Both the position numbers and the translations under genes were made by a program. Under the pieces are notes generated by a model. It did not search any database. It was not told the origin of the DNA and worked only from the letters and a program-made list of their open reading frames with translations. This document shows, piece by piece, positions 1-6,047 of a stretch of 6,164 nucleotides of DNA. The DNA is from Bacteroidales bacterium (lineage in GTDB: Bacteria; Bacteroidota; Bacteroidia; Bacteroidales; JAADJA01). The stretch is taken from the NCBI GenBank assembly GCA_029934735.1, contig JAOZLR010000164.1, forward strand, positions 1 to 6,164, read 5' to 3'. The first letter of the stretch is position 1. Each line of letters begins with the position of its first letter.

Positions 1-555
1 ATACTCAACTATACCTTGTGCTGAGGTTCGGCTGAGATCTTTGTTGTACGATATAGCAGCAACGGTCAGGCAGAATGGGGAAAACGAATAACTTCAGAAA
101 CAGCAAAAATTACTTCTTTAAGTTCAAATGTTTCACAAAATCTAATTATTGCAGGTATGTTTGGTGATGAAATAGAAATTGGGAGTTTAACACTGAACCC
201 TGTTAACAGTTATGATAATTTCATTGCAAAACTGCAATGGGCAGGGACGACAGGTGGAAATGAATTCTTGTCACACGAGCAAAATATAATGGTCTATCCA
301 AATCCGGCTTCCGGTCAAATAACAGTTTCGGTTAAAAATGAAAACATTCTATATTTTGAAATGATTGACAAAACAGGACAGCTAATGTTCAAATCAAATA
401 ATGTGACAAGCGTCCACACAAATGATGTGACAAGCGTCCACGCTTGTCATACTTATAGTTTTAATTTATCCGGCTTAACCCCTGGTTTATATATTGTCAA
501 TTTTTACACAAAAAATAATAGAGTATTATCCAAAAAAGTAATTGTAAACCCATGA
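1..555 (+). CDS. Partial T9SS-sorted surface protein with SBBP/delta-60-like repeats (5' end outside window)
   Basis: This is the 3' part of a secreted or cell-surface protein. Frame 1 encodes a repeat resembling SBBP/delta-60 beta-propeller units: GSAEIFVVRYSSNG, then WGKRI, then LIIAGMFGDEIEIGSLTL and YDNFIAKL. The family pattern is roughly G-tL-x-x-G-x-x-D-I-F-V-a-K-Y. A T9SS type A sorting domain follows from about base 292 (VYPNPASGQ to GLYIVNFYTKN, ending KKVIVNP). The first ATG in frame is at 157, but repeat-like coding runs back at least to base 25, so 157 is unlikely to be the real start. An in-frame TGA at 22-24 precedes this. The seven codons before it (ILNYTLC) also fit the repeat, so it may be a selenocysteine codon, a nonsense mutation or a sequence error. 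If it is a true stop, the coding evidence starts at 25. A palindromic repeat enlarges the sorting domain at 401-450. The stop overlaps the next ATG. The repeat-family call comes from pattern recognition only. Confidence 0.72.
22..24 (+). other. In-frame TGA, weak candidate selenocysteine codon
   Basis: The TGA follows a Cys codon (TGC) and precedes Gly, giving L-C-U-G-S-A-E-I-F. Both flanks fit the SBBP-like repeat, so the frame appears continuous. A possible stem lies downstream: bases 43-47 pair with 59-63 and C49 with G56, leaving loop GATATA (50-55) that begins 25 bases after the TGA. The repeat position is not normally a conserved Cys as far as I can recall. A direct repeat GCTGAG (20-25 and 31-36) also flanks the site. 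Mutation or sequence error is a real alternative, and only 21 upstream bases are visible. Confidence 0.3.
401..450 (+). repeat. Palindromic repeat element duplicated inside a coding region
   Basis: ATGTGACAAGCGTCCAC occurs at 401-417 and again at 425-441, a 24-base (8-codon) tandem offset that keeps the frame and gives VTSVHTND then VTSVHACH. The second copy completes a hairpin: GACAAGCG (429-436), loop TCCA, CGCTTGTC (441-448), extended by T428-A449. The peptide sits in the sorting domain between GQLMFKSNN and FNLSGLTPGLYIV, where family members usually have a shorter loop. This looks like a small palindromic element inserted in frame, comparable in behaviour to the protein-coding palindromic elements known in Rickettsia. 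Confidence 0.75.
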
Positions 556-1736
556 AACAATTAAGAGTAGTTTTAATTCTAACGGCTATGTTTTATAGCT
601 ATGGCATTATTAGTCAAACATTAGTCTCCACAGGTATTGAAAAGAAAAATCCTGTTGTTTACGATTTTACGGGAATCAATTGTGTTTCGTGCCCGCATGC
701 CCATGAGGCAATAGCAATTGCCAAGAATCATTATCCACAGGTTGTGGCCTTGTCGTTTCATACAGGAAACTATGCAGCACCAAATTCCGGCGAACCTGAT
801 TTCAGAACAATACAGGGTGATTCAGTTGTTGACAATTATGCCTTTTGGATGCCTGTCGATAACCTTTACAGAGTTGTGTGGTCGTACCCTACTGTCTGCA
901 TTGATGGTATTGGTGTAGAAAGCAATGTAGTAACTGATACTCTTCAGTTTTTGAATAAGATTTCGGAAATTACAAATCAGGACGCAATTGTAAATATCGG
1001 GGCTGTTGCATCAATCGACTCTTTAAAAAGAAAATTGAAAGTTGAAGTGGAATGTTACTACACATCTTCATCATCAGACTCAAACTATTTAATTGTTTCG
1101 ATCATCCAGAACGAGCTAAAAAGTGCTCAGTCTGGTGTTCCTCAGGCAGGTGAAAACTATGTTCACAAGGAGATGTTCAGACAGTTTGTTTCAAATGTCT
1201 GGGGCGACACTCTTGGAATCCCACAAGAAGGCGATTTAATTGAGAAAACATATTTTTTGGATTTGCCAGACTCAATAAAATACGATGATAGCGATGCCAT
1301 TGAACTGGTTCTCCGGAATATTCAGGTTCAGGCCTTTATAACCGGTAATGACACAATTGTTACAGCTTACGACTTTTTAAACATCCCATATAAAAACAGA
1401 AGAGCTTTCGATATATTAAACGGAGTAAATACTGATATTGAATTTGTGAATCTTAACGGGATTTCTACTAATGTTAAAGAACAGTTGTTTGTTTTGTATC
1501 CCAATCCGGCAACCGACTTTATAAATATCAGATTGTCGAAGCAAATATTAAATGAACATCAATTTATTTTGGAAATTCTTGATATTGACGGTCGTATTTT
1601 AAAGACCCAATCACTGTCAAATACAGACGAAAAAAATGCTTTTCAGATACCTGTACAAGGGCTGCAAAAGGGAATTTATTTTATTCGTTTAAAAAGAAAG
1701 AACCTTATAGAAACGAGAAAATTAGTATTGGAATAA
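552..1736 (+). CDS. Omp28-like thioredoxin-fold secreted protein with CVSC motif and T9SS sorting domain
   Basis: This 394-residue protein has a Sec signal peptide (MKQLRVVLILTAMFYSYGIISQ, about residues 1-22). A thioredoxin-like domain of the Omp28-related type follows: beta strand VVYDFTG, then C44-V-S-C47-P-H-A-H, then VVALSFHTGNY, and SYPTVCIDG at 111-119 with P113 as the likely cis-proline. The middle part (about 140-300) looks like a beta-sandwich. The tail from about residue 314 (VLYPNPATDF to IYFIRLKRK, ending TRKLVLE) is a T9SS type A sorting domain. The protein is therefore expected to cross the outer membrane and be anchored or released at the surface. The CxxC motif suggests thiol redox activity, but Omp28-family function is poorly defined, so this is inferred. 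Its ATG overlaps the preceding TGA stop (ATGA), indicating translational coupling and a shared operon. No internal TGA is present. Confidence 0.85.
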   Translation: MKQLRVVLILTAMFYSYGIISQTLVSTGIEKKNPVVYDFTGINCVSCPHAHEAIAIAKNHYPQVVALSFHTGNYAAPNSGEPDFRTIQGDSVVDNYAFWMPVDNLYRVVWSYPTVCIDGIGVESNVVTDTLQFLNKISEITNQDAIVNIGAVASIDSLKRKLKVEVECYYTSSSSDSNYLIVSIIQNELKSAQSGVPQAGENYVHKEMFRQFVSNVWGDTLGIPQEGDLIEKTYFLDLPDSIKYDDSDAIELVLRNIQVQAFITGNDTIVTAYDFLNIPYKNRRAFDILNGVNTDIEFVNLNGISTNVKEQLFVLYPNPATDFINIRLSKQILNEHQFILEILDIDGRILKTQSLSNTDEKNAFQIPVQGLQKGIYFIRLKRKNLIETRKLVLE

Positions 1737-1803
1737 CTTAAGAGGTAGTTTATATTTTTGGAGTTTTTTTTATGATTTATTATCCTCGAATAAAAAGATT
1801 TAC

Positions 1804-1811
1804 TACCTTTG
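1804..1811 (+). promoter_or_regulatory. Putative Bacteroidota -7 promoter element for the toxin-antitoxin module
   Basis: TACCTTTG matches the Bacteroidota sigma-ABfr -7 consensus TAnnTTTG and lies 26 bases before the antitoxin ATG. No clear -33 TTG lies 19-21 bases upstream; TTTA at 1776-1779 is the nearest. A second match, TATTTTTG, lies at 1753-1760. The call rests on motif and position only. Confidence 0.45.
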
Positions 1812-1837
1812 CAATACTATAATTTAAATAACAGAAA

Positions 1838-2041
1838 ATGAAATATACAATTATCATAGATGATAAAACAAAGGTTGGTTCAAGTATTCTGGAAATTGCC
1901 CGCAAAATGTCAGAATTGTATAAGTCTATAATTGTATATGAAGGCCTTTCAGATGATGAAAAATTTATCCTTGAAATGAAAGAATCAAGGAAGAGTGGCA
2001 AAGGCAACAAAGAAAAATTATTGGAGTTTTTAAATAATTAG
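1838..2041 (+). CDS. Probable antitoxin of a RelE/ParE-type toxin-antitoxin pair
   Basis: This is a 67-residue protein with an N-terminal beta strand (MKYTIIIDD), a helix (SSILEIARKMSELYKSI) and a charged, Lys-rich C-terminal half (MKESRKSGKGNKEKLLEFL). A small protein with a charged, probably flexible tail, placed directly before a RelE-like toxin, is typical of a type II antitoxin, which binds and neutralises the toxin and often represses its own promoter. I do not recognise the specific family, so the role rests mainly on context. Only 2 bases separate its TAG stop from the toxin ATG, so the two genes are almost certainly co-transcribed, with the antitoxin made first. A -7 promoter element lies just upstream. 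Confidence 0.7.
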   Translation: MKYTIIIDDKTKVGSSILEIARKMSELYKSIIVYEGLSDDEKFILEMKESRKSGKGNKEKLLEFLNN

Positions 2042-2043
2042 CA

Positions 2044-2313
2044 ATGGAGTTTGAGATTTCCAAAAAGTTTGAAAAGCAGGTATATAAAATAAAAGATCCA
2101 ATAGCTAGAAAACGGCTTAAGAATATATTTGATACAGTTAAGGTCGTAGATAATATTACCGACATTCCCAATGTTAAAGCAATAGTTAATTTTTCAGGTT
2201 ATTATAGAATTAAGTTTGGTGATTATCGAGTAGGTATTTCTCTTGAGGGAAATACTATATGGTTTCTCTTCTTTGGCAAACGAGATGAAAACACCTATAA
2301 AAAATTTCCTTAG
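2044..2313 (+). CDS. RelE/ParE-family type II toxin (putative mRNA interferase)
   Basis: This 89-residue protein has the size and layout of the RelE/ParE superfamily. An N-terminal strand and basic helix (FEISKKFEKQVYKI, then PIARKRLKNIF) are followed by a linker with NVKAIVNF. The hallmark core is YYRIKFGDYRVG (residues 53-64), then a strand TIWFLFFGKR and the tail DENTYKKFP. R55, R62, R80 and Y85 are at positions where RelE-type toxins carry RNA-contacting or catalytic residues. RelE members cleave mRNA in the ribosomal A site, whereas ParE members poison gyrase. The conserved terminal R...Y favours RelE-like activity, but this is not certain. The gene is intact and directly follows its probable antitoxin. 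Confidence 0.83.
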   Translation: MEFEISKKFEKQVYKIKDPIARKRLKNIFDTVKVVDNITDIPNVKAIVNFSGYYRIKFGDYRVGISLEGNTIWFLFFGKRDENTYKKFP

Positions 2314-2318
2314 CAGGT

Positions 2319-2360
2319 TTAGCTTTAGCAATCTTAGAAAATGATTTTATAGAAAGCTAA
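2319..2360 (+). terminator. Possible weak terminator after the toxin gene
   Basis: TTAGCTTT (2319-2326) and AAAGCTAA (2353-2360) form a perfect 8-base inverted repeat with a 26-base AT-rich loop, starting 5 bases after the toxin stop. The stem is AT-rich and no strong T-run follows, so termination is only a suggestion. Confidence 0.27.
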
Positions 2361-2381
2361 TACAACCTTTTCAATAAAAAA

Positions 2382-2411
2382 TTGTCTTATAAAACAAAGA
2401 ATATATATTTC
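2382..2411 (+). promoter_or_regulatory. Putative Bacteroidota promoter for the candidate selenoprotein gene
   Basis: TTG at 2382-2384, a 19-base spacer and TATATTTC at 2404-2411 match the Bacteroidota -33 TTG and -7 TAnnTTTG pattern with one mismatch in the last base. The ATG lies 32 bases downstream at 2444. The gene would then be transcribed separately from the toxin-antitoxin pair. Confidence 0.5.
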
Positions 2412-2443
2412 TACATATTTAGTTGTAATTTAACTCAATCCAT

Positions 2444-4237
2444 ATGAAGCAATTTTATTTTATTATGCTGATGGTTTTACTGTTTAAGTTGCCAATACTT
2501 GCCCAAACAGTCTATTGGTCTGACAGTTTTACCTCAAATCAGGGTTGGACACTTGAAGGCAATTGGAGTATCTCCAATGGGATAATGGAATTTCACTGGT
2601 CACCAGAAATTACTAATTTTGACTTTTCAGTTACTTCGCCTGTTATTACTTTGATTGATAACAGCAATGAATTGATTATTAATCAGTATTTGGATGTTTT
2701 TAATACCGGCTCTGATGAAGTTGCTGAGATATCCATTATTTATGATGAGCAGGAGGAAGTAATTTGGAGCTACGCTTTAAGTAACGGGAACTGGGGTGGG
2801 TCATCAGGTACGGAACTATCTATACCGATAAACGAATATGAAGGATTGGATGTCCAGTTCAGATTCAGGACATATGGAGCAACCACTTATAACTGGAACT
2901 GGTGGGATATTTTTGATGTCCGGTTGAATGCAAATTTAAATATCGATCTGTCCATTGCAGAAATTTCAGGCCCTGTTCAAATAAATTTACTTGATCCTGG
3001 CAACTGGGAAGTACATATAAAAAATACAGGATTTCAAGCCGTTTCGAATTTTACGGTTAAGCTATTTGATTATAAAACCGGTGAGATGATTGGAGTTATT
3101 GAAGATTATGAACAAATTCAATCTCAGGAAACCAAATCATACAATTTTAACTGGTCTTCATATGCAGCATACAATACCGCATTTTATGGAACTGTTACAC
3201 TTTCTGGCGATGAGTTCGCCGGTAACAATATTTCAAAAAGTCATTTTGTACGTATTAATCCTAATATTGATTTTAGTATTTTGGTTTGGGATAACGATAA
3301 TGAGATCGAAACAGTGACTTGTCCCGAGCAGGGTGATGAAATACTGCCTTCTACAGCTCTGGCACGTGCTTTGGATCTGGCTGGTTATGAATATGATTTT
3401 TGCAAAGCTTTACCAAATAATCTTAACGATTACGAAATTGTCTTTTGCACTATGGGGTGCTTTTGTGTCAGTTGAGGTCTTACACCTCCCGGGTTTGTAT
3501 ATGCAACAGACCAGGCAAAACTGATAAATTACTTAGACAATGGTGGTAACTTGTATATCGAAAGTGTTAATATTGGTTATGATTATAATACAACAACGTT
3601 CTTTGAATATCTTGGATTGACATATATTTATGATGGCGATGAACAGGAAGTAAATACTATTACCGGAGGACAAGACAATTTAGCTTCCGGGCTCGGTTTT
3701 TATTATTTTGGAGGACAAAGTCCACATTTTAGTCTCGACAGGCTTGAACCGAACGGAAGTGAATTGCTATTTAGCAGCGAAGATGAATACGGAAGGATGT
3801 TCGTGAACGAACAGGCAGATTACAAAGTTATCTCTTCTTCTATTCTTCTCGGGGCAATTGCATCGGGAGATTCTTTAAATTTAAAACCATATCTCGTTAG
3901 CGAAATGGTAAATTATTTTTTGGATTACAATCCTGTAACATCATTAAAAGAAAATATTGCTGAATTGATTTCTTATGGTAATTACCCGAATCCTTTTTCA
4001 TCGGAAACAAAAATAGAATACTCAATAAATGAACCTGGTCTTGTGAGGATAGATATTTACAATTCCTCCGGGCAGATTGTAAAACGATTAGTTGAGAAGG
4101 AGCTGACTCCCGGTTATTATTCTGTTGTTTGGGATGGAACAGATACAAAAGGTAATAATGCAAAAAGCGGTGTATATTTCTATAAAATAAATACCGGCAA
4201 TTTTACAAAGACTGAAAAAATGATATTGCTTCGTTAA
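2444..4237 (+). CDS. Candidate secreted selenoprotein with in-frame UGA (Sec344, CxxU) and T9SS sorting domain
   Basis: Read through the TGA at 3473-3475, this is one 597-residue protein. It has a signal peptide (MKQFYFIMLMVLLFKLPILA), a beta-rich jelly-roll or adhesin-like domain (about 22-165), and a CARDB-like domain (about 168-272, with WEVHIKNTGFQAVSNFTVKL). Next comes a Rossmann/GATase-like domain (about 277-500: FSILVWDNDNE, ARALDLAGYEYDF, NDYEIVFCTMG, LINYLDNGGNLYIES). The tail is a FlgD-like T9SS type A sorting domain (511-597: YGNYPNPFSS to KTEKMILLR). The TGA is residue 344 in C-F-C-V-S-U-G. The cysteines are C293, C320, C335, C339 and C341, with none elsewhere. After the TGA the same frame continues GLTPPGFVYATDQAKLINYL without any ATG until about 3797, so the 3' half is not a separate gene. 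tRNA-Sec, selA and selB lie directly downstream. A redox or metal-binding role is inferred from the motif. The alternative is a nonsense mutation in a pseudogene. Confidence 0.8.
3473..3475 (+). other. Candidate selenocysteine (UGA) codon, residue 344
   Basis: The TGA lies in frame between AGT (Ser343) and GGT (Gly345), forming C341-V-S-U344, a CxxU pair of the kind found in redox-active selenoproteins. The other genes here end normally: TGA ends the 1-555 gene and selA after complete C-termini, so the genetic code is standard. Cys at the same position in homologues would settle the assignment. Confidence 0.72.
3476..3512 (+). promoter_or_regulatory. Candidate bacterial SECIS stem-loop directly after the UGA
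   Basis: Two folds are visible by eye. In the first, GGTCT (3476-3480) pairs with AGACC (3508-3512), TACA (3481-3484) with TGTA (3496-3499) and CC (3485-3486) with GG (3492-3493). This leaves loop TCCCG, a 37-base hairpin based at the UGA like that of E. coli fdhF, but the loop starts only 11 bases after the UGA. In the second, GGT (3492-3494) pairs with ACC (3510-3512) and TTG (3495-3497) with CAA (3504-3506), with a 3-base bulge and loop TATATG starting 22 bases after the UGA. That spacing suits a bSECIS, but the loop lacks an early G. Confidence 0.42.
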
Positions 4238-4269
4238 ATTTCACATTTAAGTTAGTAGTTTTTTTGAAG

Positions 4270-4305
4270 TTTGTAACCCCGGTAGTCAAATTAGCAATAT
4301 ATTTG
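4270..4305 (+). promoter_or_regulatory. Putative Bacteroidota promoter for tRNA-Sec
   Basis: TATATTTG at 4298-4305 is an exact match to the -7 consensus TAnnTTTG, 15 bases before the mature tRNA 5' end. TTTG at 4270-4273 is a possible -33 element, but the 24-base spacer is longer than the usual 19-21. Transcription would start around 4312. The -7 element lies inside the loop of the upstream terminator hairpin. Confidence 0.5.
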
Positions 4306-4318
4306 TGCCGGGGGTTTT
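4275..4318 (+). terminator. Probable terminator of the candidate selenoprotein gene
   Basis: AACCCCGG (4275-4282) pairs with CCGGGG (4308-4313) and, after a bulged G4314, with TT (4315-4316). The GC-rich 8-base-pair stem has a 25-base loop and is followed by TTTTAT. It lies 37 bases after the stop codon and just before tRNA-Sec. The loop is longer than usual, so efficiency is uncertain. Confidence 0.5.
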
Positions 4319-4320
4319 AT

Positions 4321-4412
4321 AGAGAGGACGGGACTGGTGTCTCACCTGGTCTTCAAAACCAGTAGCAGACGGATAAAACCGGCTGTGGCAGGTTCGATTC
4401 CTGCCCTCTCTG
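4321..4412 (+). tRNA. selC: tRNA-Sec (anticodon UCA)
   Basis: This is the selenocysteine tRNA, charged with Ser and then converted by SelA to read UGA. The acceptor stem AGAGAGG (4321-4327) pairs with CCTCTCT (4405-4411), followed by G4412 as discriminator. The D stem GGGAC/GTCTC (4330-4334, 4339-4343) has a 4-base loop, TGGT, as in E. coli selC. The anticodon stem is CTGGT/ACCAG (4346-4350, 4358-4362), with TCA at 4353-4355. The long variable arm pairs 65-68 with 83-86 and 70-72 with 79-81 (add 4300). The T stem is GCAGG/CCTGC with loop TTCGATT. CCA is not encoded (GCA follows). Only 7 Watson-Crick acceptor pairs are seen; an eighth would need T4320-G4412, so the ends are uncertain by a base. 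It sits 83 bases after the candidate selenoprotein gene and upstream of selA. Confidence 0.95.
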
Positions 4413-4450
4413 CATTTAATATATGAAATCAGTATAAAAAAGGTATTAAC

Positions 4451-4571
4451 GTCATTGCGAGGCATAATTTTGTAAGCAATATACGATTGGATGCCGTGGC
4501 AATCTGTTCTTTATTTTTATTGTTACTATTTGTTTTAAAACAGATTGCACGTCATATCTCCTTGTGATGAC
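4451..4571 (+). repeat. Imperfect inverted repeat element between tRNA-Sec and selA
   Basis: The outer arms GTCATTGCGAGG (4451-4462) and CCTTGTGATGAC (4560-4571) are complementary at 9 of 12 positions, and the mismatches are transitions that still pair as G-U in RNA. The inner arms GCAATCTGTT (4499-4508) and AACAGATTGC (4539-4548) are perfectly complementary over 10 bases. The layout and the GTCATTGCGAGG...GCAATCTG motif resemble a dispersed intergenic repeat that I recall from many Bacteroidota genomes, probably non-autonomous. The rest of 4413-4640 shows no gene and no clear selA promoter. Confidence 0.65.
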
Positions 4572-4640
4572 CTTTCCTTTTTGTTTGAAGACCTTGATCA
4601 AATAAAATCAGGCTCTAAACTTTAGTTCACAACTTTTATT

Positions 4641-6047
4641 ATGGAAATTTTTAAAAATCTTCCCGGCGTTGACAAATTACTCTGTTTGCCTGAGATTCAG
4701 GAAATGACAGACAAACATAACGAGACACTTGTAAAATATGCCATAAGGAAAACATTAAGCAACGTAAGAACAAAGGCTTTAAAAGAGAACAAGGTTCCTC
4801 CTTTGAACGAAATTATTGAAAGCATATATTCAAAGATTCAAAAAATTACAAGCAAGAGCCTTCGCAACGTGATGAATGCCACAGGTGTTGTTGTTCATAC
4901 GAATCTGGGTCGTGCGCCTTTCAGCGATGATATTATTGCCGAAGTTTCAGAAATTCTTAAAGGATATAGTAATCTTGAGTTTGACCTTCAAAAAGGCGAA
5001 CGAGGTTCAAGAAATTCACACGTAACACAATTATTGACATATCTCACCGGTGCTGAAGATGTGCTGGTGGTGAATAATAACGCTGCTGCTCTGATGTTGA
5101 TGTTGAGAACCTTTGCGAAAGATAAGGAGGTAATTGTTTCACGGGGTGAGCTTATCGAAATTGGCGGCTCCTTCCGTTTACCCGATATTATGGCAGCTTC
5201 TGATTGTAAAATGGTTGAAGTGGGAACAACAAATAAAACAAAGATCCGTGATTACGAAAATGCGATAACCGCTAAAACTGCCCTACTCTTTAAAGCACAT
5301 ACTTCTAATTATATAATACAGGGATTTACGCACGAAACCAAATTGCAGGAACTAGTCGCTTTGGGAAAGAAAAAGAAAATTCCGGTAATTTATGATATGG
5401 GATCCGGTTTGTTAAGAAAAACATCGGTAGAAGTTTTTAAAAATGAGCCTGATGTCAGCAAAACAATTAAAACCGGGGTTGATATTGTAAGTTTCAGTGG
5501 TGATAAATTGCTGGGAGGCCCTCAGGCCGGAATAATTGCAGGTAAGAAAGAGTATATTTCCATCCTGAAAAAAGAGCCAATGGTAAGAGCTTTAAGAGTT
5601 GGGAAAACCACACTTGCTTTTATGGAGGCTGCATTGTCATACTATCTTGATGATAAAATTCTGACAAAAAAGAATACAATTTTCAGGATGATGTCGAAAA
5701 AGCCGGATAAAATAAAAATAAATGCGGAATTATTGAAAAATGAATTGAAAAATCAGGGAATTGAGTCAACCATTGTTGAAGGGCAAGGGCAGTGTGGTGG
5801 CGGTGCATTACCCGGAGAGGTAATCGAAAGTTTTGCTGTCAGAATTGACGGTGATTTTCAGTCGAACAAGAAGAAATCAGAATTTGCCGAAAAGCTATAT
5901 TTCGGACTGCTGCATCATAAAACCCCGGTTGTAGGTATTTTGCGGAAAGGAGATATTTATTTTGATCTTCTAACAGTTCCCACCGGACAGATTGAAAAAC
6001 TGGCTGAAATTATCAAAGATGTTAATAATAAAATTATTAAAAAATGA
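4641..6047 (+). CDS. selA: L-seryl-tRNA(Sec) selenium transferase SelA
   Basis: SelA is a cytoplasmic PLP enzyme that converts Ser-tRNA-Sec to Sec-tRNA-Sec using selenophosphate. The 468-residue length is close to E. coli SelA (463). Landmarks in order are the N-terminal NLPGVDKLL (6-14) that begins the tRNA-binding domain, NATGVVVHTNLGRAP (79-93), VNNNAAA (144-150), SRGELIEIGGSFRLPDIM (167-184), and VGTTNKT (194-200). Then come IYDMGSGLL (250-258) and the PLP-lysine motif SFSGDKLLGGPQAG (284-297), with K289 as the expected Schiff-base residue. The C-terminal part has GQCGGGALPGE (383-393) and the TVPTGQ region. The ATG at 4641 gives the canonical N-terminus. No Shine-Dalgarno sequence is evident. 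The stop overlaps the selB start (ATGA), so selA and selB form an operon. Selenophosphate must come from a selD elsewhere. Confidence 0.97.
   Translation: MEIFKNLPGVDKLLCLPEIQEMTDKHNETLVKYAIRKTLSNVRTKALKENKVPPLNEIIESIYSKIQKITSKSLRNVMNATGVVVHTNLGRAPFSDDIIAEVSEILKGYSNLEFDLQKGERGSRNSHVTQLLTYLTGAEDVLVVNNNAAALMLMLRTFAKDKEVIVSRGELIEIGGSFRLPDIMAASDCKMVEVGTTNKTKIRDYENAITAKTALLFKAHTSNYIIQGFTHETKLQELVALGKKKKIPVIYDMGSGLLRKTSVEVFKNEPDVSKTIKTGVDIVSFSGDKLLGGPQAGIIAGKKEYISILKKEPMVRALRVGKTTLAFMEAALSYYLDDKILTKKNTIFRMMSKKPDKIKINAELLKNELKNQGIESTIVEGQGQCGGGALPGEVIESFAVRIDGDFQSNKKKSEFAEKLYFGLLHHKTPVVGILRKGDIYFDLLTVPTGQIEKLAEIIKDVNNKIIKK

Noticed and set aside
553..555. TGA at the end of the first gene as another selenocysteine codon.
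   Set aside because: The protein ends with a complete sorting-domain terminus (KKVIVNP), and the codon overlaps a start with a signal peptide in another frame.
718..918. Small plus-strand frame within the Omp28-like gene.
   Set aside because: It is a shadow of the real frame with no start context or domain; the same applies to frames at 3090-3317 and, on the minus strand, 3897-4163.
1780..2171. Minus-strand open frames across the toxin-antitoxin genes.
   Set aside because: They are antisense to two well-supported genes and show no recognisable domain.
3488..3493. CCCGGG palindrome as an operator or restriction-linked site.
   Set aside because: A six-base palindrome inside a coding region is expected by chance.
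3333..3524. Overlapping open frame spanning the TGA at 3473, as a sign of programmed frameshifting around the stop.
   Set aside because: Its product does not resemble the domain on either side, whereas the original frame resumes protein-like sequence directly after the TGA with no shift needed.
3551..4237. Separate downstream gene starting at TTG 3551.
   Set aside because: TTG 3551 is an internal Leu codon in NGGNLYIES; coding similarity continues upstream to the TGA, and there is no ATG or ribosome binding site there.
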